Shown: one piece after another, positions 15,910-25,178 of the stretch
Numbering within the stretch: the stretch's first letter is position 1
Layout: every line of letters begins with the position of its first letter
Assembly: GCF_000420625.1 (NCBI RefSeq)
Contig: NZ_ATVH01000015.1
Span: 372,001 to 436,000 of the forward strand
Source of the DNA: Fodinicurvata sediminis DSM 21159
GTDB taxonomy: Bacteria > Pseudomonadota > Alphaproteobacteria > Kiloniellales > DSM-21159
Direction of reading: 5' to 3'
DNA length: 64,000 nt
Notes under the pieces: generated by a model
What the model saw: only the letters and a program-made list of their open reading frames with translations
What the model was told of the DNA's origin: nothing
Databases searched by the model: none
Translations under genes and position numbers: made by a program

Positions 15910-18312
15910 TCAGGACATGCCCGTCTGGCGAGGCGGTTCGGCCGGAGCTTGCCGCAGAAGCTGCGCCAGCTGATCCGGCGGCACGGGATGAGAGATGAGG
16001 TAACCCTGGATCTCGTCACACTGCAGTTGTTTCAGGTATTGCCGTTGGCTCTCGGTCTCGACGCCTTCTGCCGTGACCTGCATGCCCAGAGTATGTCCCA
16101 GGCCAATCATGGCCTCGACGATGGCGGAAGGTGTCTGGTCCTGGCCAATGTCGCGTACGAAGGACCGGTCGATCTTCAACCGGTCCACGCGGTATCGGTA
16201 CAGATAGGCGAGCGAAGAATAGCCGGTTCCGAAATCATCCACCGCGATGCTGATACCAAGGGCATGCAGCCGCTGCAGCATGACAGCAGCCTGCTCCATG
16301 TCCCGCGCCAGCATGCTCTCGGTCAACTCAAGTTCCAGGTATTTCGGAGACAGCCCGGAGTGTTCAAGCTCGCTACCGAGCACATCAACGAGTTCGGCAC
16401 GTGCAAATTGGGCGAAGGACAGATTGACGGCGACGCGCAGGGGCTGTCCGCTCTTCTCCCACTGGGCCGCCTGGTGGACGGCCTTGCGAAAGACCCAATG
16501 GCCGATTTCCTGGATCAGTTCGCTTTCTTCCGCGACTTCTATGAAAGCCCCGGGGGCAAGCAGGCCACGTTCGGGGTGGCGCCAGCGCAGCAAGGCTTCG
16601 ACACCGACAATCTCGTTGGTCGCAAGGCAGATCTGAGGCTGGTAGAGCACTTGCAGTTCATCTCGGTTCAGCGCGGCATAGAGTTCTTCCCTCAGACGCG
16701 TGCGGTGGCGCAGGCCCTCGTCGATCTCGGCCGAATAGAAACAGTAGCTGAGGCCTGGATCCTGCTCGGCCCTTCGCAAGGCCAGCTCGGCATTGCGCAG
16801 CAACTGGCCCGTCTGGCGTCCATCCTGGGGAAAAAGCGTGACGCCAATACTGACCTGACAGTGGATCAATGTTTCCTGCTGCATATAGGGCGGTATCATG
16901 GCGTCCAGAAGGTCCTGGGCCAGCTTCATGGGCCCATTGATACCGGTTTCATAGGGCAGCACGATCACGAATTCGTCGTTTCCGTAACGTGCCAGGAAGC
17001 CGCCTATGGGGATCGTATCCTTAAGGCGCCGTGCCGTTTCGATGAGGACGGCATCGCCGGTTTCATGGCCCCATGTCTCGTTGATCCGGCCGAGTTGACT
17101 GATATCCAGCAACAGGATCGCGAAAGAGTGCTCATTGGCACGACTGCTGCTGGCCAGATCGGTTATGTGCTCGTTGAAAGCCGTCCTGTTGGGCAGTCCG
17201 GTCAGCAGGTCGTGTCGCGAGAGGTGCATCAGGCGCTCTTCCGCTTGCTTGCGCGCCGTTATGTCCTCTTGCACCGCTATGAAATGGGTAACGCCGCCAC
17301 CGCCGGCTGCATGAATCGGGGTGATGGTCTGGTATATGCTGACCAGGGTCCCGTCCTTGCGCCGGTGCACCAACTCGCCCTTGAAGGGTTTGCCGGCCAG
17401 GATCGTGCGCCAGAGGTGATCCTGTTGCCTTGCCTCTCGATCATTCTGCCGAAGTTGGGTCATGGGGTGGCCCACGACCTCATGGCTTTGGAAGCCCGTC
17501 ATCCTTTCGTAAGCACGGTTCACCCAGAGTACGTTCCCCTCGGAATCGGTCATGACGATGGCATTGGCGATTTCGGAAAGCGCCTTGTCCTGCAGCAGCA
17601 GGCGGCGGTCCTGCTCGTTGGCCTGCCAGGCAACCGCGATACTGCGCGCCATGTCCTGGAAGATTGTCTTCAGGCGTCGTGTGGCCAGGTTCGGCGCGCT
17701 TTCGAAGCAGACCAGAACGCCAAATGCTGAGTCATCTGTGGCGAGCGGGAAGAGTGCGGAGATGCGTGATAAAGGAGTTTGCCTGCCCGTCTGGTGAGGC
17801 TGCTTTGCTGGGAGCGCTTCATCGCCCAGGATCACGGCGCGATTGTTCTGCAGCACCTCATGCGCTTTTTCCAGGACGATCGGATCATTGCTTCTGGTGT
17901 GTCTGTGGGCCGCGCCAGTTCCCTCGGCGATAATGGACAGACGCCCGTCCTTGTGCTTCTGCAGAATCCAGACATCCTCTAGCCTGTAGGCGTGACAGAG
18001 GCGGCTGGAAAGGTCGGCAAGCATCGGGGCGAGCGCGCTTTCGGTCAGCACATCGTCCAGTAGCTGTCCCACAATGCGTTCCGCAGCGTAGCGTTCTTCC
18101 AGTTCGTTGCGGCGTGCCATCAGCATGCGCACAAGCAGGTAGATGGCGCCGGTCATGACCAGGACAAAGAAGATGCCCTTTCCGGTCTGGAGCGCCGCGC
18201 TGTCTTCAGGAAAGGCCAGCTCCACCAGCTGATCCGAGAAGACGATCCAAGCCGTAGAGGCCGCGAGGTAAAGAAGTGCGGCCTTGTGAGCTACATGCGA
18301 ACGCCAGAACAC
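15910..18312 (-). CDS. Membrane PAS-GGDEF-EAL cyclic-di-GMP protein, degenerate GGDEF
   Basis: Signal protein of 800 residues: two N-terminal membrane segments (about 11-30 and 45-64), a GAF-like region (85-230), PAS (245-350), GGDEF (360-530) and EAL (540-790). The GGDEF signature reads GNDEF (444-448), and the first metal site reads DIS (403-405) instead of the usual DxD, so cyclase activity is doubtful. The EAL domain keeps EALLR (572), NLS, ELTES, DDFGTGYSS, KIDRSF and AEGVET, so cyclic-di-GMP hydrolysis is likely. An AGGAGA site precedes the ATG. It lies 40 bases behind a sigma-54 response regulator and is probably co-transcribed. Confidence 0.92.
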   Translation of the reverse strand: MFWRSHVAHKAALLYLAASTAWIVFSDQLVELAFPEDSAALQTGKGIFFVLVMTGAIYLLVRMLMARRNELEERYAAERIVGQLLDDVLTESALAPMLADLSSRLCHAYRLEDVWILQKHKDGRLSIIAEGTGAAHRHTRSNDPIVLEKAHEVLQNNRAVILGDEALPAKQPHQTGRQTPLSRISALFPLATDDSAFGVLVCFESAPNLATRRLKTIFQDMARSIAVAWQANEQDRRLLLQDKALSEIANAIVMTDSEGNVLWVNRAYERMTGFQSHEVVGHPMTQLRQNDREARQQDHLWRTILAGKPFKGELVHRRKDGTLVSIYQTITPIHAAGGGGVTHFIAVQEDITARKQAEERLMHLSRHDLLTGLPNRTAFNEHITDLASSSRANEHSFAILLLDISQLGRINETWGHETGDAVLIETARRLKDTIPIGGFLARYGNDEFVIVLPYETGINGPMKLAQDLLDAMIPPYMQQETLIHCQVSIGVTLFPQDGRQTGQLLRNAELALRRAEQDPGLSYCFYSAEIDEGLRHRTRLREELYAALNRDELQVLYQPQICLATNEIVGVEALLRWRHPERGLLAPGAFIEVAEESELIQEIGHWVFRKAVHQAAQWEKSGQPLRVAVNLSFAQFARAELVDVLGSELEHSGLSPKYLELELTESMLARDMEQAAVMLQRLHALGISIAVDDFGTGYSSLAYLYRYRVDRLKIDRSFVRDIGQDQTPSAIVEAMIGLGHTLGMQVTAEGVETESQRQYLKQLQCDEIQGYLISHPVPPDQLAQLLRQAPAEPPRQTGMS

Positions 18313-18352
18313 ATCGTCTCCTTTCCGGAAACCTATATTGATAGACTATATA

Positions 18353-19810
18353 TCAGTTCATATGCGCGCGCCAAGATTGTAACTTTCGATACAGCGTCGA
18401 CGGATTGACCTCCAGATAGGCCGCGGCACGAGGTATATTGCCATTACAGACCTCTATGGCCTGAAGAATTGCCTCCTGCTCGACCTGATGCAGCGGGCGG
18501 ATGCTGGATGGGGTTTCGTTCTCTTTCTCTGCATATCCTGACAAGCCGGACTGTGTCTGAGGATTCTTGGGCCATTGCGCTCCAGTCGCAGGCGCAAAAG
18601 CCTGTTCCAGCATTGGGACCGTGACCGCCTCGCCCTCATTGAGAACCACCACGTTTCGGATGACGTTCTGCAGCTCCCGAATGTTGCCGGGCCAGGAGCG
18701 GCTGCGCAGAAGCTGTTCCGTCTCGTTGGTATAGTGCAGAAGTTGCTTGCCCTCTTCCGCAGCGAACTGTGCCAAGTAGTGGCGCGCAATCTCGAGAATG
18801 TCATCGCCGCGCTCACGCAGGGGCGGCAGGTGGATGGGGATCACATGTAGGCGGTAATAGAGATCTTCCCGGAAGCGGCCGGACTGGACTTCCTGCTGTG
18901 GGTCCCTGTTCGTTGCGCAGATGATGCGGATATCCGACTGCTCCGAACGTGTCCCGCCCAGGCGCTCATAGTGGCCGGTCTGGAGGAAGCGCAGCAGCTT
19001 GCCCTGCAGGTCCAGTCCAAGCTCGCAGATCTCGTCCAGGAACAGTGTTCCACCGTCGGCCCGTGCCGCGGCGCCTGCCCGGTCGGCGATGGCGCCCGTG
19101 AAGGCACCGCGGACATGCCCGAAGATTTCGCTTTCCATCAATTCGTGGGGAATGGCCGCACAGTTGATGGCCACGAAGGGGCCGTCTCTGCGCGGACTCT
19201 GCTGGTGAAGCGCTTCGGCGCAGATCTCCTTGCCGGTTCCGGATTCTCCGGTGATGAAGACGGTGGCCCGGCTGGAGGCTGCGTTCTCTATGACTTCATA
19301 GACGGCCTGCATGGGAAGGGAATCGCCGATAAAGCCATGAAAGCGTGGCTGTGCGATGCGAGCACGATAGGTCTCGACCATTTCCTGCAGACGCAGGCGT
19401 TCCAGGGCATTGCCGACTGTGACCAGAAGCCGGTCAGCGGAAAAGGGTTTGACCAGGAAGTCGTAGGCACCGCGGCGCATGGCCTGGACAGCCAGGTTCA
19501 CAGAGCCGTCCGCCGTCATGACAACGACTGGCGTGCCGGGAGTTTCCTGTCGGATATGGTCCAGGATCTCCAGACCATCGATGTCCGGTAAGCGGATGTC
19601 CAGAAGGACCAGGCTGGGGGGCGATTCAGCCAGGGCCTTCAGGGCCGCCTGGCCGTTCGTGACCGCAATGACATCATGGCCCTCGCGTGTCAGGTATTCC
19701 TGGTACACGGCAGCCAGGGCGGCGGTGTCCTCAATCATAAGGATCGAAGGATGGGTGGCGGCCTCGGCCTTCGTGTCCTGGTTTGTCGCGGTGTCCCTGG
19801 CGGTGGACAT
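18353..19810 (-). CDS. NtrC-type sigma-54 response regulator
   Basis: Activator of 485 residues. Receiver domain 22-135 with E27, D28, phospho-acceptor D71 and K121; AAA+ domain with Walker A GESGTGKE (188-195), the intact sigma-54 contact loop GAFTGA (235-240) and Walker B FLDE (257-260); Fis-type helix-turn-helix at the C terminus (about 445-480, [17 protein letters not shown]). The overall plan resembles LuxO/NtrC proteins. No histidine kinase gene is nearby, so its partner is encoded elsewhere. It probably forms an operon with the EAL protein downstream. The start at MSTARD is preferred to a Met ten codons earlier. Confidence 0.92.
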   Translation of the reverse strand: MSTARDTATNQDTKAEAATHPSILMIEDTAALAAVYQEYLTREGHDVIAVTNGQAALKALAESPPSLVLLDIRLPDIDGLEILDHIRQETPGTPVVVMTADGSVNLAVQAMRRGAYDFLVKPFSADRLLVTVGNALERLRLQEMVETYRARIAQPRFHGFIGDSLPMQAVYEVIENAASSRATVFITGESGTGKEICAEALHQQSPRRDGPFVAINCAAIPHELMESEIFGHVRGAFTGAIADRAGAAARADGGTLFLDEICELGLDLQGKLLRFLQTGHYERLGGTRSEQSDIRIICATNRDPQQEVQSGRFREDLYYRLHVIPIHLPPLRERGDDILEIARHYLAQFAAEEGKQLLHYTNETEQLLRSRSWPGNIRELQNVIRNVVVLNEGEAVTVPMLEQAFAPATGAQWPKNPQTQSGLSGYAEKENETPSSIRPLHQVEQEAILQAIEVCNGNIPRAAAYLEVNPSTLYRKLQSWRAHMN

Positions 19811-19858
19811 GGCAGCTCCTGGCCCTTTCGGTCGTGGCACAGTTTAGACCAGGCGGCT

Positions 19859-20452
19859 TCAAGAAGGAATGTCAGGCAATCCCGCCGATGTGGCTCCAAT
19901 GGCCACCCAGAGGCCCAGAGCGAGGAACAGCAGGGCCGCGAGCGTGCGTATCCAGCGCAGGTCGACTCGCCCCATGGCAATCCGGCCCATGTAGATCACG
20001 GGTACGTTCGCAAGCATCATGCCCAAGGTGCTGCCAATCACCACGGCGAGCAGATTCTGGAATTGCGCGCTCAGCGCGATGGTCGCCACCTGAGTCTTGT
20101 CGGCCATCTCGGCCAGGAAGAAAGTGAAAAGCGTTGCCCAGAAGGCGCTGCGGCGGTTGGCGGCCGCGCCGTCCCCCGTCTCGTCAAGCTTGTCAGGAAT
20201 CAGGCTCCAGGCGGCCATCGCCAGAAACGAGCCGGCCAGCAGCCAGCGCAGCGCCTCATCCGGCAGGTATTCGGCAACCAGCACCCCGAGCGTTCCAGCC
20301 AATGCGTGATTGGCCAAGGTTGCCAACAGGATGCCGGCCATGATGGGACCTGCGGCTCGATAACGTGTGGCGAGGACGAAGGTCAGAAGCTGGGTCTTGT
20401 CGCCAATCTCCGCGACGGCAACGGCAAGTGTCGATACGAGGAAAGCTTCCAT
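19859..20452 (-). CDS. TMEM165/GDT1 (UPF0016) family cation transporter
   Basis: Membrane protein of 197 residues with six predicted segments and the two family motifs, EIGDKT (15-20) and EMADKT (115-120), in the usual antiparallel repeat. Family members export manganese or exchange Ca/Mn for protons. A yybP-ykoY manganese riboswitch lies just upstream, so manganese export is the best guess. The ATG at 20452 begins the conserved family sequence; the frame is open far upstream but covers the riboswitch. No strong ribosome site is visible, as may be expected for a structured leader. Confidence 0.9.
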   Translation of the reverse strand: MEAFLVSTLAVAVAEIGDKTQLLTFVLATRYRAAGPIMAGILLATLANHALAGTLGVLVAEYLPDEALRWLLAGSFLAMAAWSLIPDKLDETGDGAAANRRSAFWATLFTFFLAEMADKTQVATIALSAQFQNLLAVVIGSTLGMMLANVPVIYMGRIAMGRVDLRWIRTLAALLFLALGLWVAIGATSAGLPDIPS

Positions 20453-20490
20453 GTGACAACGGCTGTGGGCCGGGTGACGAACACACCAGT

Positions 20491-20536
20491 GACATTGCCG
20501 TTCCCACCCGACCCCCGGTTGCGGAACGGCAATGTC
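20491..20536 (-). promoter_or_regulatory. Riboswitch expression-platform hairpin
   Basis: Positions 20491-20504 and 20523-20536 form a perfect 14-bp stem (GACATTGCCGTTCC with its complement) around an 18-base loop, between the riboswitch aptamer and the transporter start. Its 5' arm in the RNA shares the GAC at the 3' edge of the aptamer's closing stem, so the two structures compete. No T-run follows, which suggests anti-terminator, Rho-dependent or translational control and not an intrinsic terminator. Confidence 0.6.
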
Positions 20537-20665
20537 AAAGGTCTCACCAGGCGCGGAAAGTGGGATTCCGGCTGCCTGCACCACGGCCAGATCACAGGAT
20601 GTTCCGGCCAAGTCTGTTGATACAGGCCCCTCTTGGGACAGGAGGTTGGTTACTCCCCAATGACG
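20530..20665 (-). ncRNA. yybP-ykoY manganese riboswitch
   Basis: The minus strand shows the conserved elements of this aptamer in order: GGGGAGTA (20658-20651), then TATCAACAGACTTGGCCGG around 20622-20604 (the Mn-binding loop), and finally GGTGAGACCTTTGAC (20548-20534) at the 3' side of the closing stem. GTCATTGG (20664-20657) can pair with CCTTTGAC (20541-20534) to close the aptamer. Family members bind Mn2+ and turn on manganese exporters. The downstream gene is a TMEM165/GDT1 transporter, a known target class. Confidence 0.88.
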
Positions 20666-20708
20666 GGGAGGAAGATAGCCAGCAACCCCTTTTGTTGCAA
20701 CGCCGCCT

Positions 20709-22082
20709 TCAATGAATGTCCTGTGGCGATGCAGTCGGGGCCAGACCTGCCTCGATGGAGGCGGTCTGGATGGCACGCACGGCCTGGGCATAGCGTCGTT
20801 CGATCTGCCCGCGATCACGTGCTTCGGCCACATTGCGCCGGCCGGCACCGACCAGCATTGCGGCCTGGTCCAGCATCCGATCCCTGTGAACCGGCAGGTG
20901 AATGTAGACCGACAGCTTGGCCAGGGCTTCGAGCATGCGGATCAGAATGTCCGGCCGTTCCGCACCATCCTGCCGGATCTGGTCGAAGGCCGTCCCGAGA
21001 ATGCTGGAAAAGTCCGATACCGGGATGACAAGCCGGGCAGCGCCACGCGAGTCATGGTAGGTTTCACTGTTGGCGCCATAGGCCATGATACGCGCCAGCG
21101 CCAGTGTCAGGCGGTCAATGGCGGCAATGGCAGTGTTCGGATCATTGATGCTGGACGACAGCCCGCGCAGGGCGACGTCCACCAATTGTCGCGCGGCGAA
21201 TTCCAGGTCCTGGGTCGGTGTGCGCTCGTCGCCGGTCACGACAGCTTCCCTGAGATGCTGCAGCAGCCGCTTGCTTGCATTTTCAGATGGGACGACGCGG
21301 ATGTGTGCACCCTTGGGCAGCACATGATGGCCGGGGCGGAAGGTCAGTTCGGCACAGGCGTCGGCATGCTTCAGGGCGGCTACCATCTTTTCGTGGTTGA
21401 TGGTCTGGACATAGCCGCCCTTGTCCAGGGGCAGTTCCACCGCTGCGCCGAAGGATGGCGCCGGTACTTGCTTGTTCTTGTTCTTCTCGTGGGAAATCAG
21501 GTGGGCAATGGTGGAATCGAAGGTGCTGCCGACCCTCCGGATAATGGTGTCCGCCACGACCGAGCGCGAGAGGTGGTGGACGAAGATCAGCAGCAGCAGG
21601 ACGCAGAAGAGAAACAGCAGGGCCCCCAGACTGACGGCCAGGTCTGGTACCTGGTCGGTCTTCCAGTCTCCACTGATCGCCTGCAGCACCAGAAGCAGGT
21701 AGACAATAGTGCCCAGAAAGAAGCCCAGGATGGCCTGGGTACGGCGATCCGCGATGAAGGCCCGAATCATGCGCGGCCCCATCTGGCTGGCCGCAATGCT
21801 CAGGACGACCATGGTGATGGAGATGGCCAGGGTCGTCATGGTGACCAGCGAAGAGAGCAGGGTGGACAGCAGGTTCTGGGCATCCTGGGCGCTGCCGTTG
21901 TGTAGCCACCAGCGAGGTGCATTGTCCTGGCTGAAACGTGGCGCATCCAGCATCAGCATCAGGTTGGCACCCACAAGTCCGGTCAGGATCAACAGCGCGG
22001 GCAGGAACCACAGGCTGGAGCGAACGCCCTGCCAGAAATTCAGGAGTCTCTCGATCACACAGGTCCCCATAGGCCAGAACAA
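20709..22082 (-). CDS. DUF2254 membrane protein
   Basis: A 457-residue predicted membrane protein of the DUF2254 family. Four membrane segments lie in the first 170 residues (about 23-45, 75-100, 115-135, 148-168), including LLSSLVTMTTLAISITMVVLS typical of the family, followed by a large soluble domain with SSSINDPNTAIAAIDRL. No function is known for the family. The first Met or the fifth (MGTCVIE) could be the start. It ends 44 bases upstream of the riboswitch and on the same strand; the transporter promoter may therefore lie inside its 3' end. Confidence 0.85.
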   Translation of the reverse strand: MFWPMGTCVIERLLNFWQGVRSSLWFLPALLILTGLVGANLMLMLDAPRFSQDNAPRWWLHNGSAQDAQNLLSTLLSSLVTMTTLAISITMVVLSIAASQMGPRMIRAFIADRRTQAILGFFLGTIVYLLLVLQAISGDWKTDQVPDLAVSLGALLFLFCVLLLLIFVHHLSRSVVADTIIRRVGSTFDSTIAHLISHEKNKNKQVPAPSFGAAVELPLDKGGYVQTINHEKMVAALKHADACAELTFRPGHHVLPKGAHIRVVPSENASKRLLQHLREAVVTGDERTPTQDLEFAARQLVDVALRGLSSSINDPNTAIAAIDRLTLALARIMAYGANSETYHDSRGAARLVIPVSDFSSILGTAFDQIRQDGAERPDILIRMLEALAKLSVYIHLPVHRDRMLDQAAMLVGAGRRNVAEARDRGQIERRYAQAVRAIQTASIEAGLAPTASPQDIH

Positions 22083-22265
22083 GAAGGCTACAGGATACGC
22101 GTCGAATCACGCTTGTCCAAAAGCCTTTATCGTGAAGCGGTCCGTATCCCGAATATTGGGCAAAGCCGTTGCACTGAGGAGGGAAAGCGGTTGATAAGGT
22201 CGAGAAGCGTTCTCTCGTGGTTACTTTGCCAGCGCAGGAGACGCTGTTCGGTTACGAGGTGAAGT

Positions 22266-22961
22266 GTGACTCCCCAGGATATCCAGGCCCGTGTGCTCTA
22301 CCGTGACAAGCGGATACTGGTGGTCGACAAGCCGGCCGGCCTCTCGGTCCATGCGGGGCCTGGCGGAGGGGCAAGCCTGGAAGACAGCTTCGAGGCCTTG
22401 CGTTTCGGCCTGCCGCATCCACCGGCTTTGGCCCATCGCCTGGATCGGGACACCAGTGGCTGCCTGGCACTGGGGCGCACTCGCAGCGCCCTGCGCCGTC
22501 TCAATGCGCTGTTTGCCGAAGGGCGGGTCCGCAAGACCTATTGGGCCCTGGTCGTGGGACAGCCGGCGGAAGCGCGGGGTAGGATCGACCTGCCGCTCAA
22601 GAAGGTGAATGGGCCGCAGGGCTGGCGCATGAAGGCCACGGCCGATGGACAGCCAGCGGTGACGGATTATCGCGTTCTGGCGCGCGGTCCCAGTCATGCC
22701 TGGCTGGCGCTTTATCCGCGGACAGGGCGCACACACCAGATACGCGTTCATTGCGCGGTGAGCGGGTGGCCCATTCTGGGCGATCCTCTCTATGGAACGG
22801 GCATGACCGATCCCGACCGACATGGGTTGCAGCTTCACGCCCGGGCGCTCAGCCTGCCGGTTTATCCTGATCGCGAAGCGATCGAAGTGGAAGCGCCTCT
22901 GCGAGCGGATATGGTAGAGAACTTGCGTGCGCAGGTCGGCCTGCAGGAGGAAGAACCATGA
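22266..22961 (+). CDS. RluA family RNA pseudouridine synthase
   Basis: Enzyme of 231 residues that converts uridine to pseudouridine in RNA. The catalytic motif HRLDRDTSG (57-65, D60) and the GRTHQIRVH element are present. There is no N-terminal S4 domain, so it is the short RluA/RluE-like or TruC-like form; which RNA it modifies is not clear. The start is GTG with a GAGGTG site just upstream. Its stop overlaps the start of the lipoprotein gene by four bases. Confidence 0.9.
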   Translation: MTPQDIQARVLYRDKRILVVDKPAGLSVHAGPGGGASLEDSFEALRFGLPHPPALAHRLDRDTSGCLALGRTRSALRRLNALFAEGRVRKTYWALVVGQPAEARGRIDLPLKKVNGPQGWRMKATADGQPAVTDYRVLARGPSHAWLALYPRTGRTHQIRVHCAVSGWPILGDPLYGTGMTDPDRHGLQLHARALSLPVYPDREAIEVEAPLRADMVENLRAQVGLQEEEP

Positions 22962-23620
22962 AAGCATCTGTTGCCTTGATGCTGCTGGCCCTCGCCGCCT
23001 GTGCCCAGGTGCCGTCACAGGAAGCGGACAGGTTACGGATGCGGGGACATGTGGCGCAGAGTGGGCAGGGGTTCGTTTTCCAGGCCTGTGACAGCCAGTC
23101 CTCCCCGCAATCCCTTCAGGACAGTATCTCGACCGTCTCGCTGGAAGAGCTGATGGGCCAGTTGGGCTACGGCGACGACGCGATTGTCTTTATCGACATG
23201 GTGTTTCAAACAGAAAGCAGTGATCTTGAAGCCACAAGGCTGATCCATGCCGCCCACGGCGAAACACGGGGCTGCGATGAAAATCCGGATTTTCTCTGGA
23301 AGGCTGGCGGTAACGAGCCTTTCTGGTCGGTTCATGTGGGAGAGGATGAAACCCGGGTGTCACGCCTGGCGGAAACCACCCGGGAATGGCGCTTTCCGAC
23401 CCCTGTTGCCGAGGCACAAGGACAGCTCTTGCGTTACAGCCTGGGTGAAGCGGATGGCGCGCCGGTGGAGCTTGAACTCAACCGCAATCCCTGCCGCGAC
23501 AGCATGTCGGGGCACTACTTTGCCTATGATGCAGTGCTCGGGATAGGCGCTGAACAGTTGACGGGCTGTGCCCGGACCGGGCTGGAACTTCCCATGCCCG
23601 GTCCGAAGGGACAGTTCTGA
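22958..23620 (+). CDS. Putative lipoprotein (COG3650/META-like)
   Basis: A 220-residue protein with a lipoprotein signal: hydrophobic stretch and lipobox LAAC with C15. The mature part contains GGNEPFWSVHV (residues 117-127) and, near the C terminus, NPCRDSMSGHYFAYD, a pairing seen in COG3650 and HslJ/META-like proteins of the envelope. Several cysteines suggest disulfides. It is translationally coupled to the pseudouridine synthase gene, although a shared function is not obvious. Confidence 0.75.
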   Translation: MKASVALMLLALAACAQVPSQEADRLRMRGHVAQSGQGFVFQACDSQSSPQSLQDSISTVSLEELMGQLGYGDDAIVFIDMVFQTESSDLEATRLIHAAHGETRGCDENPDFLWKAGGNEPFWSVHVGEDETRVSRLAETTREWRFPTPVAEAQGQLLRYSLGEADGAPVELELNRNPCRDSMSGHYFAYDAVLGIGAEQLTGCARTGLELPMPGPKGQF

Positions 23621-23630
23621 GCGCCCCGTC

Positions 23631-24959
23631 TCAGGCCGCCTGCCTCGGGTCCACGCTGCGCTGGCGGAAGAGGGCCGTCAGGGGGCTATCAGGTTTCAGG
23701 AAAGTGCGCTCGTTGACCAGGGCATGCGCCAGAGGTTCTTCCCCGCCGCGCAGAGCGGCTTCGATCAGGGTCAGGTCGATGATGTCCCTCTGTGCATGAC
23801 TCCCGCCGAAACGGGCGGCCTGGTTGCGCACCGGCCTCAGCAGGCGAAGAACGGAGGTGTAATCCCCTTCACCAAAGGCTTTCAGGGCCAGGCAAAGGGG
23901 CCGTCCGACAGCGCGTGTGAAGAGCGCATTGTCCGCATCGCTCTCCATGGCCTCAATCTGCGTATCCAGAAGGGAGTCCATCAGATCGCTGCGTCCAGCG
24001 CCCACGAAGGCCATGGCGGCATGTGCATCGTTGAAGGCGTAGTTCGGAGCAGTGACGAGCGGCTGCCAGAGCCGGGCCAGAGCCGTCCAGCGTTCCCCCA
24101 GTTTGACGCCACGCAGATGCAGACGCCAGAGCAGGGCCGAGGCATCCACCAGGTCCAGGACCACCTGCGAGCCATTGCCAGCGATCGGGCCATCATAGAG
24201 CGCGAGCACAGCGTCGATGTCGCCTTGTTCCAGGTAGAAGAGTGCAAGGTGCCACCAGTTGTGTACGGCAAAGAAGTTGTCCTGTGACCAAGCATCGGAA
24301 TCTCGGGTCATCCAAGAGATGCCGTCCTCGTAACGGTTCTGCATCTCCATGACGTGGGCCACGGCATGCTGGGCCCAGCCATCACGCCGCTCCAGCTCGA
24401 TGGCGCGACGACCATAGGCTTCTGCACGCCCATAGTCGGCGGTTTCCTCGAGGCCGAAGGCCTGCATGCTGAGGACAGCGTGATAGCCCGGCCGTTGCGC
24501 ATCCCAGAAGGGCATCACACGGGCGATGCGATCACGCAACATGCGGGAGTTTCCGGTATAGAAGTCCACCAGATGACCGGATTGCAGTGCCAGCAGGTCA
24601 TGGGGGTAATCGTGGACGATGTCCTCCAGCACCCGCCCGGCAGCATGCCACTTGCCATCGGCCAGCAGGCCTGCTGCCTTCAAGTGAGCTTTCTCACGCA
24701 TGTTGGCCGGAAGTTCGGCTGCCGCTTCCAGGCTGCCCCGCGCGACTTCGAGGCCGTCTGGCTCGGTGCCCAGCAGGTGAAGCCAGGCCTTCATGGCATG
24801 GCCCATGACGAAGCTCGGACTGTCTGCCAGGGCTTGGTCCAGAGTGGCGAGTGGATCATTGCGATAGAGCAGCAGTTCATGGACTGCGATTTCGTAGAGT
24901 TCGAGACTCTTTGGAGAGGCCCCCGTTGCGGACCGGGTCCAGGTGTCCTTGTGTGCCAT
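23631..24959 (-). CDS. Tetratricopeptide repeat protein, TTC38 family
   Basis: A 442-residue alpha-helical repeat protein resembling TTC38. Recurrent helical pairs run throughout, for example MREKAHLKAAGLLADGKWHAAG and YHAVLSMQAFGLEETADYGRAE. The ending WAQHAVAHVMEMQNRYEDGI ... NFFAVHNWWHLALFYLEQGD is the most conserved family part. No signal peptide. The start at MAHKDTW follows AAGGAAAA; the upstream extension is dropped. Function unknown. It converges with the lipoprotein gene and is divergent from a TetR regulator, which may control it. Confidence 0.85.
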   Translation of the reverse strand: MAHKDTWTRSATGASPKSLELYEIAVHELLLYRNDPLATLDQALADSPSFVMGHAMKAWLHLLGTEPDGLEVARGSLEAAAELPANMREKAHLKAAGLLADGKWHAAGRVLEDIVHDYPHDLLALQSGHLVDFYTGNSRMLRDRIARVMPFWDAQRPGYHAVLSMQAFGLEETADYGRAEAYGRRAIELERRDGWAQHAVAHVMEMQNRYEDGISWMTRDSDAWSQDNFFAVHNWWHLALFYLEQGDIDAVLALYDGPIAGNGSQVVLDLVDASALLWRLHLRGVKLGERWTALARLWQPLVTAPNYAFNDAHAAMAFVGAGRSDLMDSLLDTQIEAMESDADNALFTRAVGRPLCLALKAFGEGDYTSVLRLLRPVRNQAARFGGSHAQRDIIDLTLIEAALRGGEEPLAHALVNERTFLKPDSPLTALFRQRSVDPRQAA

Positions 24960-25178
24960 AAGATTTTTCCTTTGATTCCAGCTTCTTGAAAGAGGGCTTC
25001 TGCCCGGATACGCGGCGGAGATTAGTGCGGTCTTTCCGGGCGATATAGCCGTCACGTGGTGCAGTCTTGCCGAAAGTCTGAAAGCCGCGCATAGTCAGGC
25101 TTTCAGGGGCACAATTGGCGGCGGCGCAGGGATGTTTTCCTGCATTTGAGGCAGCCAACTGGACTCGTGGTACAGTTC

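Noticed and set aside
15949-17730. A 593-codon plus-strand frame across the GGDEF/EAL gene
   Set aside because: Antisense to a protein with all expected domains; no family resemblance in the shadow.
19820-19850. GTGGCAC upstream of the response regulator as a sigma-54 promoter (TGGCAC-N5-TTGC)
   Set aside because: On the wrong strand for the gene and no TTGC at the required spacing.
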